Assembly (NCBI GenBank): GCA_001783715.1
Contig: MFNF01000001.1
Span: 248,001 to 312,000 of the forward strand
Length of the DNA stretch: 64,000 bases
Origin: Candidatus Lambdaproteobacteria bacterium RIFOXYD2_FULL_56_26
GTDB lineage: Bacteria; SAR324; XYD2-FULL-50-16
Reading direction: 5' to 3'
Within the stretch, counting starts at the first letter, position 1; the number at the start of each line of letters is the position of its first letter. Below, piece by piece: positions 1 through 7,909 of the stretch. The notes beneath the pieces were generated by a model that ran no database searches, was not told where the DNA came from, and worked only from the letters and a program-made list of their open reading frames with translations. Both the position numbers and the translations under genes were made by a program.

Positions 1-93
1 GTAGGGCACCAACCGTTTGAGGTAAAGGTTGATTCCCTCCTTGAGGTAGGCCTCCTTGGTGCGGCCCACAAAAAACAGCCGAAAGCTCCTCAC
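1..93 (-). CDS. rlmH: RlmH, 23S rRNA pseudouridine-1915 N3-methyltransferase (N-terminal 31 residues)
   Basis: The reading frame starts at GTG (93-91) and stays open to the left edge, so only the N-terminus is present. It reads as a hydrophobic strand, then GRTKEAYLKEGINLYLKRL, which is the characteristic RlmH opening. RlmH is a SPOUT methyltransferase that modifies pseudouridine 1915 in helix 69 of 23S rRNA. It lies 9 bases downstream of rsfS; the nadD-rsfS-rlmH order is common in bacteria and supports the call. The GTG start is inferred from the alignment to the family N-terminus and the short gap to rsfS. Confidence 0.85.
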   Translation of the reverse strand, partial: MRSFRLFFVGRTKEAYLKEGINLYLKRLVPY

Positions 94-102
94 CGGCGGG
101 GC

Positions 103-444
103 CTAAAGGACCCGACGGAGCTGGGCTTTTTTGTGCAGGTCTTCAATGGCATATTCCTCCCGCAGGTCTTCAAGGAAGATGTGGATGATGATGTCGTTGT
201 AGTCCATCAGAATCCAGTCCCCTTCCTGTGCTCCCTCAACCCCCAGGGGATAAAGCCCCGTTTCCTTGAGGGCGAAGTGCAACCGGTCGTGGATCCCTTG
301 GGCGTGGGCGGTGGAGGTGGCGCTGCAAACCACGATGTAGTCGGCCAAGGAGGATTCGCCCATCAGGTCGATCGAGAGAATGTCCAGGGCTTTGATGTCT
401 TCTAAGGTGGTGATCACCAATTCCAAAAGGGCTTTTTGTTCCAT
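103..444 (-). CDS. rsfS: Ribosomal silencing factor RsfS (YbeB/Iojap family)
   Basis: This 113-residue protein has the full RsfS/Iojap domain. Visible family signatures are the ADYIVVCSATSTAHAQ stretch after a helix of about 30 residues, EGDWILMDYNDIIIHIF, and the terminal REEYAIEDL. RsfS binds ribosomal protein uL14 and blocks joining of the 30S and 50S subunits when nutrients are low. The length is normal for the family. It follows nadD by 5 bases and precedes rlmH by 9, so the three are almost certainly co-transcribed leftward. Confidence 0.95.
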   Translation of the reverse strand: MEQKALLELVITTLEDIKALDILSIDLMGESSLADYIVVCSATSTAHAQGIHDRLHFALKETGLYPLGVEGAQEGDWILMDYNDIIIHIFLEDLREEYAIEDLHKKAQLRRVL

Positions 445-449
445 TCCGA

Positions 450-1040
450 TTACTTATGGGTTGAAGGCTGTTGGAGCCAAACTTCCAGCGCCTTGGGGTG
501 GAGCCAGGGTTTGGTTTTCAGTTCTTCGGCCGACATCGACCGAATCTCGGTGGAGGAAACTTGAGGCAGGTCAAGGTCCATCCACAACAATTTATCCCCA
601 ACCAGGGCTTTGGACCGGGTCAGGTCGGGGGGCAAGGAGGCCCGCCGGTTGACCACCAAAAGCCGGGCCAACTCCAGGATTCGGTCCGTCCGTTTCCATT
701 GGTGGAAAAATGCGAAGGTGTCCGCCCCCAGGATCAGGTAAAGCCGGTCGTCTGGGTAGGCCTGGGCAAAGGCCTCAAGGGTTTCGTAGCTGTAGGAAAG
801 ACCAGCTCTTTCAAGCTCAATCCGGTTGATCCCCACGGGCCCCAACTCTTTGAAGGTCGCCGCCAACATAGCGAGTCTCAACGGTTCGGGCAAGGGGGGT
901 TGGTCCTGTTTGAAGGGATTTAAATAGGCCGGAATCACCTCGATCCGGTCCACCGCCTTGGCAGCCAGAAGCTGGACGGCAATTTGGTAATGCCCCCAGT
1001 GGACCGGACTGAAGCTACCGCCAAAAAGACCTATGATCAT
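450..1040 (-). CDS. nadD: Nicotinate-nucleotide adenylyltransferase NadD
   Basis: The 196-residue protein begins with the nucleotidyltransferase signature GLFGGSFSPVHWGHYQIA (the GxFxxxHxGH ATP-binding motif). It later carries LILGADTFAFFHQWKR, and near the C-terminus an SSTEIR stretch corresponding to the ISSTxIR motif of this superfamily. It adenylates nicotinate mononucleotide to deamido-NAD in the cytoplasm, in de novo and salvage NAD synthesis. It is the first gene of the leftward nadD-rsfS-rlmH operon; its promoter must lie in 1041-1185, shared with the divergent PilZ gene. Confidence 0.95.
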   Translation of the reverse strand: MIIGLFGGSFSPVHWGHYQIAVQLLAAKAVDRIEVIPAYLNPFKQDQPPLPEPLRLAMLAATFKELGPVGINRIELERAGLSYSYETLEAFAQAYPDDRLYLILGADTFAFFHQWKRTDRILELARLLVVNRRASLPPDLTRSKALVGDKLLWMDLDLPQVSSTEIRSMSAEELKTKPWLHPKALEVWLQQPSTHK

Positions 1041-1185
1041 TGGGAGGGCCGGGAGTTTGGTTCTCTTTTTGCTTGGCTGTTACCAGTTTTCCGCCCATTC
1101 TTCGCATTGGGGGCAGGACTCTTTCTCCAGGCCAAGCTCCAGGGCCAAACGGGGAGGGTAGCTACAACTTGTTCTTAAAGGCCAT

Positions 1186-2580
1186 ATGGCAATTTTTGGA
1201 TTCTTGTCAACGATAACCCGGTGGTGGGTCCCTGATCTTTATGCCGCCGTTAGACCGGACGAGGATTTTAACGTAGTTGACCCCAAAATCTTTCACTCTC
1301 CTGTTTCTTACGCCGGAGAGTGGGTTTATCTGGCCATTGCCTTTGGGTTCTTTTTGGTGATGGGGATCGTTTATTCGATCTACCAAAAAATAAAGGCGGC
1401 CCAGCTGGGCAAAAACGTAGAGAAGTACAAAGTCAGGAAAGACCAGACCAAGATGATGGCCCTCAAGATGAACGAGGAGTCCACCGAAGCTTTGCAAGAG
1501 CTGGCCAAAAGAGCGGGCAAATCCACCGATGATCTGTTGAGCGACAACCGAAACTTTGAAAAGGCGGTCAACCAGATCATCGCCAAAAACCCAGCCGACC
1601 CGATTCTGGCCCTGGTCCAGTCGATCCGGGAACAGGCGGATTTTGTTTACTCCAACCACAAGGTCGCCTTTGTGTGCACCCAGATGTTGGAAGTCGGCCA
1701 GGAATTGCGGGTCTTTGTGACCCACAAGGGCAAGGACCACAGCTTTTTGGCCCGGGTCTTGAGAGTGACCCAATCGGAATTGTGGCTCAAGCCGCCCAAG
1801 GCCAAGGGCAAGGTGATCAACCTGACGGTGTTCAAACGGTTTGAAATCCGGCTCTACCGGCCCCAGGACGGAGAGTACCATTTTTTTGTGGATCTGGTAC
1901 GCCAGGTCAAACGGCCGGTCAACGCCCTGATCCTTTCCCATGCCCTGCAGGTCACCCGGCTCAACCACCGGCAGCATGAACGGATTGCAGTGGAGCTGGA
2001 AAAGAAGATCGCCTACCTGATCCCCAAGATTGATGCCCAGTTTACCTTTGGGGAGACCGAGGCGGTCCAGAATACGGTCACCATCATGGACATTTCCGCC
2101 GGAGGCCTGCGGTTTGTGACCGAAGGGTTGCCCAACGGGGTGGAGATCGAAACCCCGGTGGTGACCTTGTTGCCGGAAGTGGGGATCCGCAAAAAGGTGC
2201 GTTCCAAGATCGTGCGGATCGACCACAAGGAAGGGGACAAGCTTTATTTTGTCCATCTGATGTTTGGTAGCCTCACCGAACGGGACCGGCACCTGTTGGA
2301 AAAGTTTATCCACGACACCAAATTGGGCAAAAAACCGGTCAAAAAAGCCGCCGGTCTGCCCAGTCGGGTCAAGGATGCCTTCGCCGGGGTAGGCCCCACA
2401 CCGGGGCTGGAAGGAGCAGCGGAAGAAGCGGCGGCGGCCCCGGAATCGGCCGAGCCGATTGAGCTGGAGGCGGTACCGGACACCGGGTTGGACTTGGACC
2501 AAGACTTGGATTTGGGGTTGGACGAGCCTTCCGAGGCCAAGCCCCAAACGGACGAACTGGATTTTAACGAAGAAGGGTAA
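1186..2580 (+). CDS. Membrane-anchored PilZ-domain protein (YcgR-like)
   Basis: 464 residues. One transmembrane helix near residues 45-62 is followed by a basic coiled segment, then a YcgR-N-like beta domain (about 165-255) and a PilZ domain. The c-di-GMP-binding signatures are visible: RQHER (R262 and R266, the RxxxR motif) and DISAGG (the D/NxSxxG motif) about 50 residues later. The C-terminal 60 residues are Ala/Glu/Asp/Pro-rich and probably disordered. PilZ proteins bind cyclic di-GMP and change motility or polysaccharide output. The gene ends one base before the start of the secreted PgaB-like gene, so the pair may link c-di-GMP to an extracellular glycan. That link is inference; the PilZ call itself is solid. 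Confidence 0.85.
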   Translation: MAIFGFLSTITRWWVPDLYAAVRPDEDFNVVDPKIFHSPVSYAGEWVYLAIAFGFFLVMGIVYSIYQKIKAAQLGKNVEKYKVRKDQTKMMALKMNEESTEALQELAKRAGKSTDDLLSDNRNFEKAVNQIIAKNPADPILALVQSIREQADFVYSNHKVAFVCTQMLEVGQELRVFVTHKGKDHSFLARVLRVTQSELWLKPPKAKGKVINLTVFKRFEIRLYRPQDGEYHFFVDLVRQVKRPVNALILSHALQVTRLNHRQHERIAVELEKKIAYLIPKIDAQFTFGETEAVQNTVTIMDISAGGLRFVTEGLPNGVEIETPVVTLLPEVGIRKKVRSKIVRIDHKEGDKLYFVHLMFGSLTERDRHLLEKFIHDTKLGKKPVKKAAGLPSRVKDAFAGVGPTPGLEGAAEEAAAAPESAEPIELEAVPDTGLDLDQDLDLGLDEPSEAKPQTDELDFNEEG

Positions 2581-2581
2581 G

Positions 2582-4021
2582 ATGAAAAGCATCAAAGGTT
2601 TGTCTCTGGCGGTTTTGGCGCTGACGGTAGGGGCCCCGGCTCTTTGGGCCGCCCACAGGTCCCAAGGGGCCTTGGCCCAAGCTGCAACTGCGGTTCACGC
2701 CGACGCTCCCGCACCGGTCGGCGAGGCCGGGGAGACCGGCAACTTCATCGAAGACAAACTGTTCAAGATCCTGCTCGACACCTATGAACGCCGGGACGAG
2801 CACGAGTTCCTGAAGTTTTACGACTTTTACCTGGAAAGCTTCCCCAACTCCGCCAAAAAAGCCCAGCTCGCCGAATACCGGCAAAAGTTCTTTTACAACG
2901 AAGCCCTGGACGTTTATAAACTGGGCGGGGCCTTGGTCGAAGTCGGCTACCCGGAGGCCAAGAGCTGGGACGAAGCAGCCGAGCTGTTCCGGCAGTTCAA
3001 ACAACGGGGCATGAAGTTCGTCCAGGTCAAGGTGATGCAAAAGGTTGGGGACCCGGTGTTCCTGTTTTCCAAGGGCGGGATCAAACAGGGGTATTTTTTC
3101 CCCAATCCCAATGGCCCGGTGCTGGACAACCTGCTGGACCGTCTGGCCGACTTGGCCCACGACAACGACCTGAAACTCCTAGCCAGCCTGCCGATCCGCA
3201 ATTTTCCGGCCTTGGACCGGTTGCCTTCCTTGGTGTTGGACCAGTCTTTCAACCCGGTCAGCACCGACATGAAGTTCAACGGTCATCTGGACTTGATGCA
3301 CCCCGAGGCGCTGGACTTTCTGCTCAACCTGACCGAGGCGCTTACCAAGACCAAGGTGGACGGCTTGGTCATTGAGAACGACTTTACCTACGAACCGCAA
3401 GAAGGCTTTTCCGAGATGGCCCGCCGCCGGTTTAAGCTGGACAGCGGGATTAGCCTGGACCTGCACAGTCTGGTGGTCTCCTTCCCCTCCAAGGGCGACT
3501 TTGGGGTGGTGGGCCAAGAGGAATACCAGACCTATCTGTTGTGGCGCTCCCGGCAGATCAAACAACTGCTGTGGGAATTGGTGGAGAAAACCAAAAAAAT
3601 GCGGGCGGAATTTTTGGTGGGCATCGAAGTCACCCCCGAGATGCTCGACTCCAACCCCTTGGCTTCCATGTACTGGTATTCCACCAGTCTGGACCTGCTT
3701 TGGGACCTGCCGGTGGACTTTCGGATCTTCTGTTGGGCCAAACGGGGTCACCCGGGCGAATCTGGGACCAAAGACTATTTTTCCGCCGTGGATCGTTACA
3801 CCCAGCGGCTTTCCCCTGGCAGCCAAAGTTTTTTGAAGGTGCCGTTGAACGACCAGACCCAAAACGTGATCCTGCTCAACGACCGGATCAGGCGCAACCT
3901 GGGCTGGATGGAAGACCACGATGGGTTGCTCCATGCCATTGGTCCCCTCGACCGCCGGTACAATTGGAACTTCCTGCAACACAAGGTGGTGGAAAAGTTG
4001 GAGGTGGAAGAGGTCAAGTAA
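2582..4021 (+). CDS. Secreted PgaB C-terminal-like (glycoside-hydrolase-fold) protein
   Basis: 479 residues starting at the ATG one base after the PilZ stop. A signal peptide is clear (basic MKSIKG, hydrophobic core, cleavage near ALWA). The mature part has a helical N-terminal region, then a TIM-barrel-like region with motifs resembling the C-terminal GHL13 domain of PgaB: GYFFPN near the middle, then a helix-strand unit ending in KVDGLVIENDF, where PgaB-type domains have DGILFHDDA. PgaB processes poly-N-acetylglucosamine at export; the deacetylase domain of PgaB is absent here. The call rests on remembered motif resemblance, not an alignment. A role in exopolysaccharide handling is inferred. 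Confidence 0.55.
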   Translation: MKSIKGLSLAVLALTVGAPALWAAHRSQGALAQAATAVHADAPAPVGEAGETGNFIEDKLFKILLDTYERRDEHEFLKFYDFYLESFPNSAKKAQLAEYRQKFFYNEALDVYKLGGALVEVGYPEAKSWDEAAELFRQFKQRGMKFVQVKVMQKVGDPVFLFSKGGIKQGYFFPNPNGPVLDNLLDRLADLAHDNDLKLLASLPIRNFPALDRLPSLVLDQSFNPVSTDMKFNGHLDLMHPEALDFLLNLTEALTKTKVDGLVIENDFTYEPQEGFSEMARRRFKLDSGISLDLHSLVVSFPSKGDFGVVGQEEYQTYLLWRSRQIKQLLWELVEKTKKMRAEFLVGIEVTPEMLDSNPLASMYWYSTSLDLLWDLPVDFRIFCWAKRGHPGESGTKDYFSAVDRYTQRLSPGSQSFLKVPLNDQTQNVILLNDRIRRNLGWMEDHDGLLHAIGPLDRRYNWNFLQHKVVEKLEVEEVK

Positions 4022-4062
4022 CGGTTGGTTTTATTGGCAATGTTGTCTTATAAAAACAGAGT

Positions 4063-4318
4063 TAAACACTTGAATCTTCTGGCCTGACTTTACCCGTTGT
4101 ACCTCCAACCAGGAGCCCCTTGGCAACCCAGCTTCGGGCCAAACGTGACCGGTGGAACCGCCTGCTGTTCACCGCTTTTCCGTTACTGGCGTACCATTCT
4201 TGACCTGAATTTGGCACTGGAGCCGCTTTTAAAGGCAGGGGGGATGAAGGTTCGGCATCAGGAAGAGATGTTGGGGCCCGGCACCTTCGAGGTGTATTTG
4301 GTCCAAAAGACCGGCTAA
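4063..4318 (+). pseudogene. Remnant of a methyltransferase-like gene, frameshifted
   Basis: Two adjacent frames together read like the C-terminus of a class I SAM-dependent methyltransferase. The first frame (about 4063-4202) gives LATQLRAKRDRWNRLLFTAF followed by PLLAYHS and a stop. The second (from about 4190) continues with LDLNLALEPLLKAGGMKV and ends GPGTFEVYLVQKTG at 4318. A one-base shift near 4200 separates them, and no N-terminal SAM-binding half is found upstream. The last four bases overlap the end of gspF on the other strand. The sequence could instead be a real 73-residue protein starting at 4097, but the two-frame continuity favours decay. Confidence 0.4.
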
Positions 4319-5532
4319 AGCAGCTGGTTGAGCTGGAAGAGCGGCAACATCACCGCCAAGACGATAAAGCCGACCATCCCGGCCATGACCAGGATCATAA
4401 AGGGTTCCAAGACCGAGACCAACCGTTCCACCGAAAAGCTGACCTCCTGCTGTCTGCTTTGGGCGACCTTGCCCAACATCGCCTCCAACTGGTCCCCTTC
4501 CTCCCCGACCCGGACCATCTGGACCACGCTGGAAGGAAAGAGGCCGGTCTTCTTGAGGGCCGCCGAAAGGTCCATGCCTCGGTTGGCGATGTCTTGGATC
4601 AATTCGTCAAAGGGGTCCTCAAACACCCGGTTACCCATCACCCCCTTTAAAATCCCCAACCCCTCCTTCAGCTCCACCCCGCTGGAAAGCAAGGTCCCCA
4701 AGGTTTTGCAGAACCGGTACAGGACCATCTCACTGACCAGCTTACCGACCACCGGAAGCTTGAGCAAAAGCTTGTCCCTGCCCAGCTCTCCCTTGGGGGT
4801 CTTGACCCAGGTGCGGGCCGCCCAAACCGCCGTTCCCAGGGCCAAAACCACCAACAGGTAATGGTTGGAAAGCAGCTCGGAAAAAAAGATGACGATCCTC
4901 GTGGGCAAGGGCAGGGCAACGTCAAACTGGGAGAAAATCGGGGTGATTTTGGGCAGGATGAAGGTCATCATAAAAACGATGATCGCCATGGCCAGGACCG
5001 CCATGATCGCCGGGTAGATCATGGCGTTTTGGATCTTGTTGGCCAGCTTTTCGTTTTCCTCCCGGTACCTGGTCAGCTCGTCGAGCACCTGGGGCAGTGT
5101 TCCGCCTGCCTCCCCTGCCCGGACCATGGCCGCATACATCTTGGGGAAATCATCGGGCCGGGATTCCAGGGCGGCGGCGAGGCTGCTGCCTTCGTTGACC
5201 TCCGCCTTGATGTCCGCCAACAGGGGCTGAAAGAGCGGGTCTTGGTTCTCTTGGATCAGGATGTCCAAAGCCCGGTCGTAAGGAATCCCCGAAGCGGCGA
5301 GGACCGAAAATTGGCGGGTGAAGGCGGTGATGGTTCGGGGGTGGACCTTTTGCCGGGGCCGAAACTGCCAGCGGACCCTTTGGCCTTGGGCCTTCGCTTG
5401 GGTGATGGAGACCAGAAAGAGCCCTTGGGACTGGACCCTGGCCGCCGCCTGTTTGAGGTTGGGGGCATCGATCTTGCCCTTGAGGTTCCGGCCTCCCTTT
5501 TCGACCGCTTGGTATTCAAAGAGCGCCAACAA
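4315..5532 (-). CDS. gspF: Type II secretion / type IV pilus inner-membrane platform protein (GspF/PilC family)
   Basis: 405 residues with the duplicated GspF architecture. After the short N-terminal FEYQAVEKGGRNLKGKIDA segment there are two T2SF domains (about 70-195 and 270-395), each followed by membrane segments. The repeats share the LxxALESRPDDFPKM-type and LKKTGLFPSSVVQMV-type signatures with the following GEEGDQL/GEAGGTL turn. It forms the cytoplasmic-membrane platform on which pseudopilins are assembled. The start is a TTG, preceded by AGGGGG. It lies 17 bases after hemN. No other secretion or pilus genes are in the window, so GspF versus PilC cannot be decided. Confidence 0.88.
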   Translation of the reverse strand: MLALFEYQAVEKGGRNLKGKIDAPNLKQAAARVQSQGLFLVSITQAKAQGQRVRWQFRPRQKVHPRTITAFTRQFSVLAASGIPYDRALDILIQENQDPLFQPLLADIKAEVNEGSSLAAALESRPDDFPKMYAAMVRAGEAGGTLPQVLDELTRYREENEKLANKIQNAMIYPAIMAVLAMAIIVFMMTFILPKITPIFSQFDVALPLPTRIVIFFSELLSNHYLLVVLALGTAVWAARTWVKTPKGELGRDKLLLKLPVVGKLVSEMVLYRFCKTLGTLLSSGVELKEGLGILKGVMGNRVFEDPFDELIQDIANRGMDLSAALKKTGLFPSSVVQMVRVGEEGDQLEAMLGKVAQSRQQEVSFSVERLVSVLEPFMILVMAGMVGFIVLAVMLPLFQLNQLL

Positions 5533-5549
5533 GACCCCCTATCGCAAGG

Positions 5550-6929
5550 TCAAATGGTTTTGGAAAACTTCACCTTTGGGGCCTCTTTGCCGGTCAGGTA
5601 GGCATCAAAGCGCATACAGATGTTGCGCACCAGGATCTTGCCCCAAGGCTTGACCTGAATGTGCCCGGCCCCCAATTCCAAAAGCCCCTCTTCAACCATA
5701 TCCCCCAGGCCATCCAGCTCGGTCTTGAAATAGGTAGGGAAGTCTTGGCCAAAGGCCTGGGCGAATTCCTCGAAATCCAAGTAAAAATGGCAGATCAACC
5801 GGATGATGGTCCATTTGCGGATCCGGTCGTCCAAGGAAAGCTGGATCCCCCGTTTCCCCGCCAACCCGGAGGTGGCAATGGCCTTTTGGTATTCCGGCAG
5901 GCTTTTTTCGTTTTGTAGGAAGTAGGTCTCCGTCTCCCCGATGGAGGTGATGCCAACCCCCACCAAATCCACGCCGGACTTGGGGCTGTAGCCCATAAAG
6001 TTGCGGTACAACTGCCGGGACTTTTGGGCCACCGAAAGCTCATCGGTGCTTTTGGCGAAGTGGTCCATGCCGATGTATTCGTACCCCGCCTGGGTAAACC
6101 GCTGGATGGCCTCAAAAAAGATGGCCAGCTTGGTTTTTTCGTCCGGCAGGTCTTCGGGGTGGATCAGCTTTTGGTGGGGCAGCTGTTCGGGCAGGTAGGC
6201 AAAGTTGTACAGAGCTAGCCGGTCGGGGTTCAAGGAAATCACTTGGTCCAAGGTCACCTTCATGGTTTCCAAGGTCTGGTGCGGCAGGCCATACATCAGG
6301 TCCAGGTTGACCCCGCTGAAGCCAAGGGTGCGGGCCAAATCAATGTGTTTTTTGGTGATCTCCAGGCTTTGGATCCGGTTGACCGCCTGCTGTACTTTGG
6401 GGTTAAAGTCCTGCAACCCCAAAGAGAGCCGGTTAAAACCCAAGGCGGCCAACATCTCCATCTGCCCTTCATGGGTCGAACAGGGGTCCACCTCGATGGC
6501 CAGTTCAGCGTTGGGCTCAAAGGAAAACAGCTCCCGGACCTTGCCCAGGATTTGGCCAAATTCCTCGTCCTTCAAAAAGGTCGGGGTGCCGCCGCCGAAG
6601 TGGATCTGCCGGACCTGCTTGTGGCCCAATCCGTAGCTGGCCAAATGGTCCAGTTCCTTGAGCAGGTAGGTGACGTATTCGGTGGCTTTGCCGTGGTTTT
6701 GGGTGATCATGGTGTTGCAGCCGCAATAGCTGCAACGTTCCTGGCAAAAGGGGATGTGAAAGTACAAGGACAGAGGCCGGGGGCTTTTGGCCAACTCCAA
6801 AAACCAGCCGTGCTGGGTTTGGCTGTCCACCGGTCCCCAGACCGGTGCCGTCGGGTAGGAGGTGTACCGGGGGCCGTTGACGTTGTACTTTTGGATCAGC
6901 CGGTCGGGAATCTGGTAGTCGTGATTCAT
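5550..6929 (-). CDS. hemN: Oxygen-independent coproporphyrinogen III oxidase HemN
   Basis: 459 residues, the usual HemN length. The radical SAM cluster motif is at C62, C66 and C69 (CQERCSYCGC), with the extra adjacent cysteine typical of true HemN. It is followed by HFGGGTPTFL and the NRLSLGLQDFN region, and a GVGITSIG segment later. The enzyme decarboxylates two propionates of coproporphyrinogen III to give protoporphyrinogen IX without oxygen, in haem synthesis. It sits between a lipoprotein gene (11 bases upstream) and gspF (17 bases downstream), apparently as one leftward transcript. The CGC triplet argues against the HemW-like paralogues. Confidence 0.95.
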   Translation of the reverse strand: MNHDYQIPDRLIQKYNVNGPRYTSYPTAPVWGPVDSQTQHGWFLELAKSPRPLSLYFHIPFCQERCSYCGCNTMITQNHGKATEYVTYLLKELDHLASYGLGHKQVRQIHFGGGTPTFLKDEEFGQILGKVRELFSFEPNAELAIEVDPCSTHEGQMEMLAALGFNRLSLGLQDFNPKVQQAVNRIQSLEITKKHIDLARTLGFSGVNLDLMYGLPHQTLETMKVTLDQVISLNPDRLALYNFAYLPEQLPHQKLIHPEDLPDEKTKLAIFFEAIQRFTQAGYEYIGMDHFAKSTDELSVAQKSRQLYRNFMGYSPKSGVDLVGVGITSIGETETYFLQNEKSLPEYQKAIATSGLAGKRGIQLSLDDRIRKWTIIRLICHFYLDFEEFAQAFGQDFPTYFKTELDGLGDMVEEGLLELGAGHIQVKPWGKILVRNICMRFDAYLTGKEAPKVKFSKTI

Positions 6930-6940
6930 CTAGGTCCTGG

Positions 6941-7807
6941 TTAAAAGAAGGAGCCGGAGTTTTCAGGTTCGGTGAAGACCACGTCCCCCTTTTTGAGTTT
7001 CTCTTGGTCTTTGGGCTTTATCAGAACCCAGGCATGGTTGGCTGTGACCAAAATGACCTCCCCTTGGCATTGGACCTGGGGGCTGTAGGTGATCAATTGG
7101 CTGTTGAGGCCGTTTTGGAGGCTGGTCTCCACAATGCGGCTCCGAAAGGAGACCTTTTGGCCCACCTTGAGGTCGAGGCTGGCTCCTAAGGAAATCTTGG
7201 CCACCCTACGGTCCCCTCGGGTTTCCAGGACAAACCCCCGCAAGGGAAAGGCGGCCTGGATCTTCGGTTTGAGGCGGGTCCGGGATTCGGTGGGGTCAGT
7301 GCTGTCGTAAACCCAGGGCTCCAAAAAGACCATCCTGCCACTGGCTTGGTGGAAGAGGGTGATCTTGCCTTGGGTTTTGTAAGGGGCATCACTTCGTTTG
7401 ACCGGGGCCAAGGACAGCTCCACCTGGGCGACAAACTCGGCCCCCAAGAGGCTGCCCAGATTCAAGGCCATGGCGATGCTCTCGGGGCGAAACCCCCGTT
7501 GGTCCTCTCGGGCCAAAAGGGCTTTGACCTTGGATTCCGGGATCGGCGCAAAGTCCCCGTACTTGGCCAAGGACTCAGCCAAAAAGGCCAAGGATTCCCC
7601 CGTTTGGGCGGGGCTCAGGTCTTCTTTGGCCGAAGCCACCAAGGTGAGCAGCATCCGGGGCCGGTGGACCAATTCAGATTCGGAAGGGGGAAATTGTGCG
7701 GTCTCCAGATCCGGAGGATTGAGCGGCAAGGACAGCGGATCAACGGTGGGACCGGAACAGGCGACCAGACCGGCACAAAAGAAAAGCAGGCACAGGGAAC
7801 GGAGCAT
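6941..7807 (-). CDS. Outer-membrane-type lipoprotein of unknown function
   Basis: 288 residues starting MLRSLCLLFFCAGLVACSGP, with a consensus lipobox (LVAC) and lipidated cysteine at residue 17. The middle region resembles the nucleotide-independent alpha/beta module seen in curli/flagellar accessory lipoproteins: helix LAFLAESLAKYGDF, then SIAMALNLGSLLGAEFVAQVELSL. The C-terminal 90 residues look like a small beta barrel (LKVGQKVSFRSRIVE, then GEVILVTANHAWVLIKP and KKGDVVF), similar in style to the C-terminal domain of FlgT. No named family is certain. It is the first gene of the leftward lipoprotein-hemN-gspF run. Confidence 0.7.
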   Translation of the reverse strand: MLRSLCLLFFCAGLVACSGPTVDPLSLPLNPPDLETAQFPPSESELVHRPRMLLTLVASAKEDLSPAQTGESLAFLAESLAKYGDFAPIPESKVKALLAREDQRGFRPESIAMALNLGSLLGAEFVAQVELSLAPVKRSDAPYKTQGKITLFHQASGRMVFLEPWVYDSTDPTESRTRLKPKIQAAFPLRGFVLETRGDRRVAKISLGASLDLKVGQKVSFRSRIVETSLQNGLNSQLITYSPQVQCQGEVILVTANHAWVLIKPKDQEKLKKGDVVFTEPENSGSFF

Positions 7808-7871
7808 AACCTTCTTGTAGGAACGGGTGTTTACCCCATTAGGTATATGCCAACCGTCCCTCCAAAGTAAA

Positions 7872-7902
7872 GCCCAAGGAGCTTTTGAATCGCTCCTTGG
7901 GC
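7872..7902 (-). terminator. Intrinsic terminator after the antiporter gene
   Basis: An 11-bp perfect stem (GCCCAAGGAGC / GCTCCTTGGGC) encloses a 9-base loop, eight bases past the antiporter stop codon. On the minus strand it is followed by TTTACTTT; on the plus strand by CTTTTCTCT. It separates the antiporter from the downstream lipoprotein-hemN-gspF transcript. Confidence 0.75.
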
Positions 7903-7909
7903 CTTTTCT

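Noticed and set aside
1207-2595. Long minus-strand open frame of 462 codons opposite the PilZ gene
   Set aside because: It is the antisense of a real GC-rich gene with clear PilZ motifs; the translation has no domain and is His/Gln/Gly-skewed like a codon shadow.
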